NCBI GenBank assembly: GCA_039804165.1
Contig: JBDRZZ010000015.1
Coordinates: forward strand, 1-45,886
DNA: 45,886 bases
Source of the DNA: a candidate division WOR-3 bacterium
GTDB lineage: Bacteria > Hydrothermota > UBA3072
Direction of reading: 5' to 3'
A program made the translations under genes and the position numbers. Every line of letters begins with the position of its first letter. The stretch's first letter is position 1. Of this stretch, positions 19,221 to 27,068 are shown piece after piece. The notes under the pieces were generated by a model that searched no databases, had not been told where the DNA came from, and saw only the letters and a program-made list of their open reading frames with translations.

Positions 19221-19961
19221 CTACCTCTCTAACATATCATATATAGTGTTTTTCAGCTCCTTATGATCTAAATCTCCATAATAGTCTCCACCCACAGCCA
19301 TTGAGATTGCTCCTGTCTCCTCCGAAACAACCAAACAAATAGCATCTGTTTCCTCTGTAAGACCAATAGCAGCTCTATGTCTTGTTCCAAGGGTAGGACT
19401 TAAATCGGGATGGTCTGTAAGCGGCAAGATCGTTCTTGCTGCAACTATTTGATCCTCCCTTATTATTACTGCACCATCATGAAGAGGAGAATATATAGAA
19501 AAAATAGAAACAAGAAGATCCGAAGAAACCAAAGCTTCCATCTTAATCCCTGATCTTATATAAGAATCAAGGGGGACTTTCCTTTCTATAGCTATCAAAG
19601 CTCCCATTCTTTTATCAGAAAGTTGGATAAGCGCTTTGCTAACTTCTTCAGCCACATCCTTTACATTCTCCATAATAAAAGTTCCAAGTTTACTCATCTT
19701 ACTAAGTCTAATTAATGCTTTCCTTATCTCGGGTTGAAAAATTATAATGAGAATAATTATCCAAACTCCCCCAACACCCTCCATAATAACCTTCATTGTT
19801 GGTAAGTTTAAAAACTTACTTATAAAAACAACCACAAAAATAATCCCAAGACCTAAAATAAGGGGAAGAGACTTGGTATTTACAAAAAATCTTATTAATA
19901 CAAAAATAAGCAAAGAAACAAAAAAAATGTCCAAAGCATCTACCCAAGAAAAATTAATCAT
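19221..19961 (-). CDS. cdaA: Diadenylate cyclase (CdaA type)
   Basis: It makes the second messenger c-di-AMP from two ATP. Three transmembrane helices (about 10-27, 33-50, 62-76) are followed by a DisA_N domain with both catalytic motifs, DGA (162-164) in SPLHDGAVII and RHR (194-196) in GTRHRAAIG. The 246-residue length is typical. In Firmicutes cdaA is often followed by cdaR and glmM; here no cdaR is present, but glmM and glmS lie further down the same operon. The ATG overlaps the folP stop by 8 nt. Confidence 0.96.
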   Translation of the reverse strand: MINFSWVDALDIFFVSLLIFVLIRFFVNTKSLPLILGLGIIFVVVFISKFLNLPTMKVIMEGVGGVWIIILIIIFQPEIRKALIRLSKMSKLGTFIMENVKDVAEEVSKALIQLSDKRMGALIAIERKVPLDSYIRSGIKMEALVSSDLLVSIFSIYSPLHDGAVIIREDQIVAARTILPLTDHPDLSPTLGTRHRAAIGLTEETDAICLVVSEETGAISMAVGGDYYGDLDHKELKNTIYDMLER

Positions 19962-21123
19962 TTTTTCTATTCTCCTTAATAGCCTTTATAACCGAAAGAG
20001 CATTTTTTGTTTCTTTAACATCGTGAACCCTAAGAATAGAAACTCCTTTTAAATAGGAATAAACAGCCGTAGCTATAGACCCATCCAGTCTATTTTTAGG
20101 AAAATCCTCTCCCGTTATTTTTCCAATAAATGATTTCCGGGAAGCTCCAACAAGAAGAGGAAATCCGTATGAAGTAAATTCTTCCAAATGAGACAAAATC
20201 ATTAGGTTATCTATCAATCTTTTCCCAAAACCAATTCCAGGATCCAGGATTATTTTATCTTCTTTAATACCATGTGATAAACAAAAATCTATCCTTTCTT
20301 TAAAAAATTCTTTTATTTCTTCTATAACATCCTCATAATAAGGGTCTACCTGCATTGTCTCTGGTGTCCCTTTCATATGCATAAGAACAACCTTCGAATC
20401 ATAGCTCCGAACCACATCCACCATTTTCTTATCCATCCTAAGAGCAGAAATATCATTAACGATGCTCGCACCTTTAGATAGAGCTGCCTCAGCAACCTCT
20501 CCTTTATAGGTATCAATAGAAATAGGAACAGGACTTTCCTCAATTAAAGGGAACAGCTTATAAAGCCTATTTAATTCTTCCTCTACTGTTATTCTTTTAG
20601 AACCAGGCCTTGAAGATTCTGCTCCAATATCAATAATATCAGCACCCTCTTTTATCATCTCATAAAATCTCTCCCTTGCTTCCACTTCCCCAAAATAATC
20701 CCCACCATCAGAAAAAGAATCTGGTGTAACATTAAGAACGCCCATAATTAAAAAATCACTTTTAGATATCTCAAATTCTGACAAAACCTTTGAAATCTCT
20801 TCGCTAAGTATTTTTAAACCAAAGGGTTGCTTTTTAAGCTCTTCAGAAATTAGTTTTAGTTCTCTTATTGTTCCTGGTAGCAAAACAGTAGAATTCTCAA
20901 TTTTATTAGAAACGACATCCTTATGAACAATTGCATCTGTTCCTCTTGAGATTGCAATTTGTTTTATAATATTTGCTGCCGGAGAAGGAATCTTCTCTAT
21001 TTCAAGAACACAAAAAATAGTTTTTTCTGCCATAGAATCCTGGACTTCTTTAGAGGTTCCAACTAATTCTACAGCTTTCTTAGCTTCTTTTAAATTACTT
21101 ATTAATCTTTTTCTAACCTTCAT
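19954..21123 (-). CDS. folP: Dihydropteroate synthase with N-terminal extension
   Basis: It joins p-aminobenzoate to the pterin pyrophosphate in folate synthesis. The TIM-barrel signature GVLNVTPDSFSDGG starts near residue 128, and the second, DIGAESSRPGS, follows. IVNDIS, DPGIGFGK and VGASRKSFIG are all present. About 120 residues precede the barrel, an extension also seen in some Firmicutes and thermophile enzymes; its role is unknown. I take the ATG at 21123 (389 residues) instead of the TTG two codons upstream. The start lies inside the end of folE (11-nt overlap), coupling two steps of the pathway. Confidence 0.95.
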   Translation of the reverse strand: MKVRKRLISNLKEAKKAVELVGTSKEVQDSMAEKTIFCVLEIEKIPSPAANIIKQIAISRGTDAIVHKDVVSNKIENSTVLLPGTIRELKLISEELKKQPFGLKILSEEISKVLSEFEISKSDFLIMGVLNVTPDSFSDGGDYFGEVEARERFYEMIKEGADIIDIGAESSRPGSKRITVEEELNRLYKLFPLIEESPVPISIDTYKGEVAEAALSKGASIVNDISALRMDKKMVDVVRSYDSKVVLMHMKGTPETMQVDPYYEDVIEEIKEFFKERIDFCLSHGIKEDKIILDPGIGFGKRLIDNLMILSHLEEFTSYGFPLLVGASRKSFIGKITGEDFPKNRLDGSIATAVYSYLKGVSILRVHDVKETKNALSVIKAIKENRKND

Positions 21124-21673
21124 AACCAATTAGACTAAGAGCCTCAAGGCGTGTAGATTCTTTCTTAAATGCACCTCTAATAGCAGAAGTGACTGTTTTC
21201 TGCCCAATTTTTTTCAGCCCTTGAATTTCCAAACAAAGTTGTCTGGCTTCTATAATTACAAGAACGCCCATAGGATTCAAAACCTTCATTATTGAATCGG
21301 CGATTTCAGAGGTCATTCTCTCTTGAAGTTGGAGACGTCCAGAATAAATCTGAACAATTTCAACGAGATTTGAATAACCTGTTATCTTATCATCCTTTGG
21401 AATATAAGCAATATGAACTTCTCCAAAAAAGGGTAACAAATGATGCTCGCAAAAAGAAAAAAATGGGATGTTTTTCAATATTATAATTTCATCATAATGA
21501 GGTGTTGGGTAAACTCTTATTGCCTTTTCAGGCTTCTCATTTATTCCCTTAAAGAAATCCAAATACATCCTTGCGACTCTCTCTGGAGTTCTTTTTAATC
21601 CTTCCCTTTCAGGGTCTTCCCCTAATGCTTCAATTATTTCTCTTATCGCCTTCTTTATTCTTTCCTCGTCCAT
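21113..21673 (-). CDS. folE: GTP cyclohydrolase I with altered active-site residues
   Basis: The enzyme converts GTP to dihydroneopterin triphosphate. From the ATG at 21673 it has 186 residues, with the zinc motif SFCEHHLLPFFG (Cys75, His78) and the third zinc Cys147, plus Leu/Gln-Glu loop RLQLQERMT and KTVTSA. However the motif usually written H-x-C-x(3)-RG reads QLCLEIQG: the His two residues before the zinc Cys is Gln145 and the Arg is Gln151. In Escherichia coli the corresponding His179 and Arg185 take part in catalysis and GTP binding. Activity is therefore probable but not certain. It overlaps ftsH by 44 nt. Confidence 0.85.
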   Translation of the reverse strand: MDEERIKKAIREIIEALGEDPEREGLKRTPERVARMYLDFFKGINEKPEKAIRVYPTPHYDEIIILKNIPFFSFCEHHLLPFFGEVHIAYIPKDDKITGYSNLVEIVQIYSGRLQLQERMTSEIADSIMKVLNPMGVLVIIEARQLCLEIQGLKKIGQKTVTSAIRGAFKKESTRLEALSLIGYEG

Positions 21674-23477
21674 AAACAATTTCTTTCACTTCATCTCCCG
21701 TAAGAACTTCTTTCTCAAGGAGAGCTTCTGCAACTTTATCTAGTTCTTTTTTATGTTTCTTAATTATTGTCTTTGCTATATTATGAGCCTTTTCCACAAA
21801 ATTTTTTATCTCAAGGTCAACCTGACGAGCTGTTTCTTCAGAATATTCTCTTTCTTTTGCAAGCCTTTTACCAAGAAAAATACTATCTGTATCTCTTTCA
21901 AGTGTAATGGGACCAAGGTTATCACTCATACCCCATTCACAGATCATCTTCCTTGCTATTTCAGTAGCATTTTGAAGGTCATTACCGGCACCAGTTGAAA
22001 CCGTCTTAAATTTTAACTCCTCTGCTGCTCTTCCCCCAAGCAAAACAACCAATCTTGCCTCAAGATATTCCTTAGAATAAGTCCTTTTATCATCAAGAGG
22101 CAATTGCTGAGTAAGCCCAAGAGAGGCACCTCTTGGGATGATTGTAACCTTATGAATGGGATCGCTATGTTTAGTAAAAAGAGAAGCAATTGTATGCCCT
22201 GCCTCATGGTAAGCAACTAGCTTTTTCTCCTCCTCAGAAATAAGCATTGATTTCCTTTCTCTACCCATCAAAATTTTATCTTTCGCCTCATCAAAATCTT
22301 CACTTTCCACCTTATCCTTTCCTCTTGAAGCAGCAATTAAAGCAGCTTCGTTACATAGATTTTGAATGTCAGCTCCACTAAAGCCTGGTGTTGTCTTTGC
22401 AATCACAGACAAATCAACATCGCTTCCCAAAGGAATCTTCTTTGTATGGACTTTTAAAATCGCTTCCCTTCCTTTCATATCAGGCATTGGCACTACGACT
22501 CTTCTATCAAATCTCCCAGGACGAAGAAGAGCTGGGTCAAGAATATCTGGTCTATTTGTAGCCGAAATTACTATAATACCCTCGTTCGTATCAAAACCAT
22601 CCATTTCTACAAGCAAGGCATTCAAAGTCTGCTCTCTCTCATCATGCCCACCCCCAATACCAGCTCCTCTATATCTACCTACAGCGTCAATTTCATCAAT
22701 AAATACAATGCAAGGGGTATTCATCTTAGCTCTTCTAAAAAGATCTCTCACCCTTGCTGCTCCAACTCCCACAAACATCTCAACAAAATCAGATCCACTT
22801 ATTGAATAAAAGGGAACCTTAGCCTCTCCTGCCACAGCTTTTGCAAGAAGAGTCTTTCCCGTTCCAGGAGCACCTACGAGTAAAACTCCTTTAGGGATCT
22901 CTGCCCCCAGCTTTTTAAACTTAGAAGGGTTTTTTAGAAACTCCACAATTTCTTGGAGCTCTTCCTTAGCTTCATCAACACCCGCAACATCGTCAAAAGT
23001 CACATCCACAGAAGTAAAACGAATCTCCTTTGCTCTACTTTGCCCAAAGCTCAAAGCTTCATTCGCACTTCCACGAAGTCTACTCATCAAGAAATAAAAT
23101 AAAAATACCATAAACAAAATAGGAAACAAAAGTTGCCCAATTTTCAAAAAATCTATTTTAATCTGTGTTTTTACTTCTATTCCTCTTTTCACTAACTCTT
23201 TTGGTAATTCTGGGTCTTCAAAAGGAAGACGAGTTTCCACAAGTCCAGCTTTATCCTTTAACTCCCCTATCATATCCACACCCGAAAAAGTCACCTTACT
23301 TACTTTCCCTTCTTCAACCAATTCCCAGAACATAGTAAAGCTCACCTCTTTTGGTCTTTCCATTTTAGTATATTGAAAAATGATGTATAAAGAGCTAAAA
23401 AATACAGCCCATATCAAAAAGGGTTTTAAAATTTGAACTTTATTTTGTGGTTCTTTCTTGTTTTTCTCCTCAGGCAT
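21630..23477 (-). CDS. ftsH: ATP-dependent zinc metalloprotease FtsH
   Basis: FtsH is a membrane-anchored hexameric AAA+ protease for quality control of membrane and regulatory proteins. Two membrane helices (about 19-36 and 113-131) frame a small periplasmic domain. The AAA module has Walker A GAPGTGKT (202-209), Walker [13 protein letters not shown], and the second region of homology with Arg fingers in [10 protein letters not shown]. The protease has HEAGH (424-428) and the third zinc ligand in GAGNDL (Asp500). Its 615 residues are a normal length. It begins 2 nt after tilS, with a GAGGT ribosome site inside the tilS end; the tilS-ftsH order is conserved in many bacteria. Confidence 0.98.
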   Translation of the reverse strand: MPEEKNKKEPQNKVQILKPFLIWAVFFSSLYIIFQYTKMERPKEVSFTMFWELVEEGKVSKVTFSGVDMIGELKDKAGLVETRLPFEDPELPKELVKRGIEVKTQIKIDFLKIGQLLFPILFMVFLFYFLMSRLRGSANEALSFGQSRAKEIRFTSVDVTFDDVAGVDEAKEELQEIVEFLKNPSKFKKLGAEIPKGVLLVGAPGTGKTLLAKAVAGEAKVPFYSISGSDFVEMFVGVGAARVRDLFRRAKMNTPCIVFIDEIDAVGRYRGAGIGGGHDEREQTLNALLVEMDGFDTNEGIIVISATNRPDILDPALLRPGRFDRRVVVPMPDMKGREAILKVHTKKIPLGSDVDLSVIAKTTPGFSGADIQNLCNEAALIAASRGKDKVESEDFDEAKDKILMGRERKSMLISEEEKKLVAYHEAGHTIASLFTKHSDPIHKVTIIPRGASLGLTQQLPLDDKRTYSKEYLEARLVVLLGGRAAEELKFKTVSTGAGNDLQNATEIARKMICEWGMSDNLGPITLERDTDSIFLGKRLAKEREYSEETARQVDLEIKNFVEKAHNIAKTIIKKHKKELDKVAEALLEKEVLTGDEVKEIVYGRGKNKEGDKRNN

Positions 23478-23479
23478 CT

Positions 23480-24781
23480 TTAAACCTCTTCAATTTTAAT
23501 TTTTAAAATCCTTTTCGTTTTATCTTCTACAGGAGCTCTATTACTTCTTTTAATTCCTGGAACAAGAATTATTCCTTTTCTATCATAAATTACAGGATGC
23601 CTATCTCTTAGAACTCTTGGAATCTTATTGTCAATAAACAAGTCTTTCAGTTTCTTTCTTTCCATTGATCTAAATCCAATAATATAATCACCCTTTCTTC
23701 TTCCCCTTACCAGAATAGGCAACTCTAAAGCATCAAGATCAAAAAATTCACAACCATTTTTATTAAACTCTACAGGAGGTGAAACAATCTCTGTCTGAAT
23801 TCTATAATTTCCATACAACAAACTGCCAGAAAGAGGTAATTCTTTATCTTCATCCTCTAAATTTTTTGCCACAATTACTTTTGAAGGAAGAATTTCAATA
23901 CTTGAATTTTTCAATTTTATAATCCCTATTCTGGGAAAATTCTCTAAATGAGCCCTTTTTAACTCCAAATTACATCCAAAAATTGAAAGCATTTTACTTA
24001 AAACCAAAAACTTACAAGCAGAAGGGAGTTCCTCAAAAACCTTTCTATCAATCTCAGCAGAAGTCAAATGAGTGTTTATCTCGACATCATCTATCTGTTT
24101 TCTTAAAGCTTCTTCAATATCCCTAAGATTATCAATACTCCTTTTTATACTCATAATTGCATCTTCTTTTAGATCCTCTAATAAAGGTATTAATTCCTTT
24201 CTTATTCTATTTCTAAGGAAATTCAAACTTTCGTTGGTAGGGTCACTATAAAAAGGAATTTTTTTTCTAAGAAGATAATCCACAATCTCTTTCTTTCTAA
24301 TATCTAAAAGAGGTCTAAAAAGATCTCCATTCCTATAATCCATTTGAGAAAGACCAAAACCCGAACCTCTTAACAATCTAATAAAGAAATTTTCTATCTT
24401 ATCATCAAGAGTATGTCCAAGAGCAATCACATCAGCTCTCTCTTCTTCTTTTACTTCCCTAAGGAAGGCGAACCTAAGCTCTCTTGCCCCCTCTTCTATA
24501 GAGAGAGTGTTTCTCTTGCAAAAACCTCTTACATCGCATTCTTTTATTTTTATTTTATAACCTCCTTTTTCTGCCTCTTTTCTAACAAAATCTTCTTCTT
24601 TTTCAGAATCTTCTCTGAGATTATGATTAAAATACGCAAGAATTATCTCCATTCCTTTAAAGGTAGAAAGAACTTCTCTTAAGAAAGTAGAATCCGGCCC
24701 TCCAGAAAAACCTATCACTACTTTCTTTACATCCTTAAGAAGTTCTTTCTTCTTTATTATTTCTATTAAATATTCAATCAT
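23480..24781 (-). CDS. tilS: tRNA(Ile)-lysidine synthetase
   Basis: TilS converts cytidine-34 of the AUA-reading tRNA-Ile to lysidine. The N-type ATP-pyrophosphatase loop SGGPDS is at residues 26-31, followed by YFNHNLR, LGHTLDDKIENFFIRLLRG and RPLLDIRKKEI, and a C-terminal TilS domain (RGRRKGDYIIGFRS). I prefer the ATG at 24781 (433 residues) over a TTG at 24814, because that TTG is the -35 box of a promoter whose -10 lies 5 nt before this ATG. It is the first gene of the 20-kb operon and probably translated from a leaderless mRNA. Confidence 0.93.
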   Translation of the reverse strand: MIEYLIEIIKKKELLKDVKKVVIGFSGGPDSTFLREVLSTFKGMEIILAYFNHNLREDSEKEEDFVRKEAEKGGYKIKIKECDVRGFCKRNTLSIEEGARELRFAFLREVKEEERADVIALGHTLDDKIENFFIRLLRGSGFGLSQMDYRNGDLFRPLLDIRKKEIVDYLLRKKIPFYSDPTNESLNFLRNRIRKELIPLLEDLKEDAIMSIKRSIDNLRDIEEALRKQIDDVEINTHLTSAEIDRKVFEELPSACKFLVLSKMLSIFGCNLELKRAHLENFPRIGIIKLKNSSIEILPSKVIVAKNLEDEDKELPLSGSLLYGNYRIQTEIVSPPVEFNKNGCEFFDLDALELPILVRGRRKGDYIIGFRSMERKKLKDLFIDNKIPRVLRDRHPVIYDRKGIILVPGIKRSNRAPVEDKTKRILKIKIEEV

Positions 24782-24786
24782 TATTG

Positions 24787-24814
24787 AATATAACAAAATA
24801 AAATCATTTTTCAA
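24787..24814 (-). promoter_or_regulatory. Promoter of the tilS operon, leaderless type
   Basis: Minus-strand TTGAAA (24809-24814), 16-nt spacer, TATATT (24787-24792). Only 5 nt separate the -10 from the ATG, and no Shine-Dalgarno sequence is present, so transcription should begin at or next to the start codon. The insertion sequence begins 29 nt upstream of the -35. Confidence 0.6.
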
Positions 24815-24843
24815 GTCTATCTTAAAAAGTAAATAATAGACCC

Positions 24844-25862
24844 TCCAAGGCAGGTGGTGGACACTTTGAGATATTTTACATTCACAAGGTCTAAATCCGG
24901 ATCAAGAGTCATATCCATTTTCTTCTCCAGGAGTTTATCAAGATCAGGCGCAAACAAGTGGAGAAGTTCAGGAGATTTGTTTCTCTCAATAAGTATCTCT
25001 AAAGTGTTTTATCATTCTTGTTTGAGTTCTTTCTCATCGTATTAAAGAAAAATAGATAATTATTGACTTTATGAAAGAAATGCTATTTTCCTTCAAAGAC
25101 TTCTATATCAAAGAATTCTCTTTCTATTATTTCTATAGATACTTCCTATGAACTCCAGACCATTATCATATTGAAATCTGACTTTATTTAGATGAACCCA
25201 TTTCCCTTTAAAAACTCACATGAAAGCCTGGCAAATATGCACGAATGAGCAATACTGATGTTCTCGGAATAGGCGGTAAAACCACTCGATACACACCTCG
25301 CACTATACTGATATTCTACCTGTTCGAAAGCATTAAAAGCCATCCTTTTCCTTCTCTCTTTTCTCTAGGTAATTCCTCTCGCATGTAAAATCCTTCTGTC
25401 GGTTTCATGGGAAACAGGAACTTAGAAATCTCTAACCAATACCTTTATTGACATTTTACCCTTCCCTTTGCGTTTTTCTATGTGTTTAGGTGTCTTATTA
25501 TGGACTCCCTGATGTGCTCTGGAAGGGTTATATAAGCCTTCTATGCCACATTTATCAAATTTTAAGCCATTTGTAAACGGTAGGTCTTCCTGTAGTAAAA
25601 TTACGGGCTACATCTCTATAGACTCTTCTTTCAGATTTTTACCATCTCAAAACGGATTTTTACCTTATCAAAGGGTTGCATATTTTTATAACCTCGTCCT
25701 ATTGATAATAGAACGTGTTTCCTCCTTTTTTGTTTGTCTTTAAAAGGAGGAGATTTATTATAATTGCAACTCCTTAATTCTTCTAACCAACAATTTTTAG
25801 GTTTATATTTAAATCTACCCTCTTTATCCCCAGAACCTCCAAAAAGTGTCCATCTGCTTTGG
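24844..25862 (-). mobile_element. Decayed insertion sequence copy A (DDE transposase, IS481-like)
   Basis: The element is about 1.02 kb. Its ends form imperfect inverted repeats: CCAAGGCAGGTGGTGGACAC at 24844 and, read from the other end at 25862, CCAAAGCAGATGGACAC with a 3-nt deletion relative to the first. Homology to copy B extends about 8 nt further, to 25870. The interior encodes broken transposase fragments. No clear target duplication is visible. It sits between the divergent promoters of tilS and tRNA-Leu. Relative to copy B it lacks about 80 bp near its head. Confidence 0.8.
24850..25681 (-). pseudogene. Broken transposase of insertion sequence copy A
   Basis: Conceptual translation in several frames gives a helix-turn-helix segment (DVARNFTTGRPTVYKWLK, then GIEGLYNPSRAHQGVHN), a catalytic-core fragment VRFQYDNGLEFIG that matches the second-Asp region (DNG.EF) of DDE integrases, and a C-terminal piece (SPELLHLFAPDLDKLL). 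The pattern resembles IS481-type transposases. Frame changes and stops interrupt it, including a TAA after VLVRDF and a TAG after ARGIT that copy B shares. The possible start MQPFDKVKIRFEMVK begins at 25681. It cannot make an intact enzyme. Confidence 0.75.
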
Positions 25863-25888
25863 ATTTAACAAGAAAGCAAATAAATCTC

Positions 25889-25916
25889 TTGACATCTTAA
25901 GCTTTTCATATAAATT
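25889..25916 (+). promoter_or_regulatory. Promoter of tRNA-Leu
   Basis: Perfect TTGACA (25889-25894), 16-nt spacer and TAAATT (25911-25916), placing the start near 25923, 8 nt before the tRNA. A TATAAT at 25920-25925 is closer to the tRNA but has no -35 at a suitable distance. Confidence 0.5.
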
Positions 25917-25930
25917 TTTTATAATCCCTT

Positions 25931-26014
25931 GCCGGGGTGGCGGAATTGGTAGACGCGCATGGTTGAGGGCCATGTGGGATTATTCCTGTGGGGGTTCGAG
26001 TCCCCCCTCCGGCA
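25931..26014 (+). tRNA. tRNA-Leu (anticodon GAG)
   Basis: The 84-nt class II tRNA has acceptor arm GCCGGGG pairing with CTCCGGC (one G-U), discriminator A, D-arm with GGTAGA, anticodon stem CATGG/CCATG around loop TTGAGGG, a short variable arm and T-arm GGGGGTTCGAGTCCCCC. The anticodon GAG reads CUC and CUU. CCA is not encoded, so the CCA-adding enzyme is required. Confidence 0.97.
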
Positions 26015-26045
26015 TTATAAATATTTTTCTAACCCTATTTTCTTA

Positions 26046-26072
26046 TTGACTTTTAGAGAAATTTTTTATAAT
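26046..26072 (+). promoter_or_regulatory. Promoter of the 123-residue unknown gene
   Basis: TTGACT (26046-26051) and TATAAT (26067-26072) are 15 nt apart (16 if the -10 is read one base later). An AAAGGAGG ribosome site follows before the ATG at 26098, so this transcript has a normal leader. Confidence 0.55.
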
Positions 26073-26097
26073 TTTAAGTAAAAGGAGGTTCTAAAAG

Positions 26098-26469
26098 ATG
26101 AATATAGACTTCCATTCTACAGAAGAAGCTTTTGAAACTCTTGAAAGGGAAGGAATAGCTTATAAACAATCTTGCATTTCTTCCGATACATTTAAAAATA
26201 AAAATCCAAAATCTCTTGGAGAACTAATCGAAGAAACAGGGATTATAATAGAAGAAAGAACAAAGAATATTGAATTTGAAGAATGGGAAGAAAATGGAGA
26301 AAAGACACCATATGATAACCTTCATATTGGAATAGAAAAAGTTAAAGAAATAGGAAAAGCTCTAAAGAAATTAGAAACATTTGAAAGTAATGACCTTGAT
26401 TGGTTATTAATTGGAGAACTTATTAGAATTATAGCTTCCCTTTTAAATCACATCAAGAAAACAAGATAA
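26098..26469 (+). CDS. Unknown small acidic helical protein
   Basis: I do not recognise this 123-residue protein. It is strongly acidic in the middle (a stretch around residues 45-65 rich in Glu) and predicted by eye to be mainly helical, with no signal peptide or membrane segment and a single Cys. Its own promoter and an AAAGGAGGT site 8 nt before the ATG show that it is probably a real gene. It is the only plus-strand protein gene between the tRNA and 42.9 kb. It ends one base before the convergent stop of the degenerate GGDEF gene; no terminator hairpin lies between them. Confidence 0.7.
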   Translation: MNIDFHSTEEAFETLEREGIAYKQSCISSDTFKNKNPKSLGELIEETGIIIEERTKNIEFEEWEENGEKTPYDNLHIGIEKVKEIGKALKKLETFESNDLDWLLIGELIRIIASLLNHIKKTR

Positions 26470-26470
26470 T

Positions 26471-27034
26471 TTATTTCGCAACAAAAAAACTTTCTTCCCG
26501 CTTTTGAGCTTCTTTTAAAGCTTCCTCCCCTTCTTTTAAAAACTCTTGAAGGTCTTTGTATTTTTCAGAAAGTTCAACACCTCCTTGACACAAACTAACA
26601 TTAAAATTTTGCTCTCCTACAACTATTGGAGAACTCCTTACAACTTCCTGAAGTCTTTCAGCAACCTTCTGAATTGCAAATTTATCAGCCTCTGGTAATA
26701 AAAGAACCAATTTATCTTCATCATATCTTCCAAAATAATCAAGTTCTCTTACTTTTTTACTACAACGATTTGCAACTTCTTTCAAAATATTATAAGCAAC
26801 TTCACTACCGTTTTGAGACTTAATTAACTCAAAATCCTTAATAGAAATAAGAATAAGAGATAAAGGTCTTTGGAATCTTAAAGCCCTTAAAAATTCACAC
26901 TCGGCAAGATCTATGAAATACTCTTTGTTACATAAGCCAGTAAGTTTATCAACAGTTTCAGATAATCCCGAAAGTCTTTTCCTTAGCTCTTTTAAATCCT
27001 TTATAAGTTGCCCCTTTTCTTCCTCTCTATTCAT
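26471..27034 (-). CDS. Degenerate GGDEF-domain protein
   Basis: The 187-residue protein has a short N-terminal coiled-coil-like helix (to about residue 27), then DKLTGLCNKEYF, the conserved opening of a GGDEF domain. At the catalytic loop the expected RYGGDEF reads GRYDEDKLVLLLPE, so both Gly residues are lost, and the usual FKxxND motif reads DFELIKSQNG. It should not make c-di-GMP and may be a binding or dimerisation module. It has no membrane segment or receiver domain. The gene has its own promoter with the -10 box 6 nt before the ATG. Confidence 0.8.
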   Translation of the reverse strand: MNREEEKGQLIKDLKELRKRLSGLSETVDKLTGLCNKEYFIDLAECEFLRALRFQRPLSLILISIKDFELIKSQNGSEVAYNILKEVANRCSKKVRELDYFGRYDEDKLVLLLPEADKFAIQKVAERLQEVVRSSPIVVGEQNFNVSLCQGGVELSEKYKDLQEFLKEGEEALKEAQKREESFFVAK

Positions 27035-27040
27035 ATATTT

Positions 27041-27068
27041 ATTATAGAAAATTTTTCTAATTAGTCAA
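27041..27068 (-). promoter_or_regulatory. Promoter of the GGDEF gene, leaderless type
   Basis: Minus-strand TTGACT (27063-27068), 16-nt spacer, perfect TATAAT (27041-27046), then 6 nt to the ATG. The -35 box contains the TGA stop codon (27065-27067) of the upstream NFACT gene. No ribosome site is present. Confidence 0.75.

Noticed and set aside
22366-22809. A 147-codon plus-strand frame opposite ftsH.
   Set aside because: It is antisense to the AAA domain of a certain gene and its translation has no recognisable pattern or start signal.
24850-25862. An intact transposase using programmed frameshifts, as in IS3-type elements.
   Set aside because: Interruptions are several and of different kinds (frame change, TAA, TAG), and there is no slippery heptamer with a stimulatory structure; the shared lesions are kept as a finding instead.
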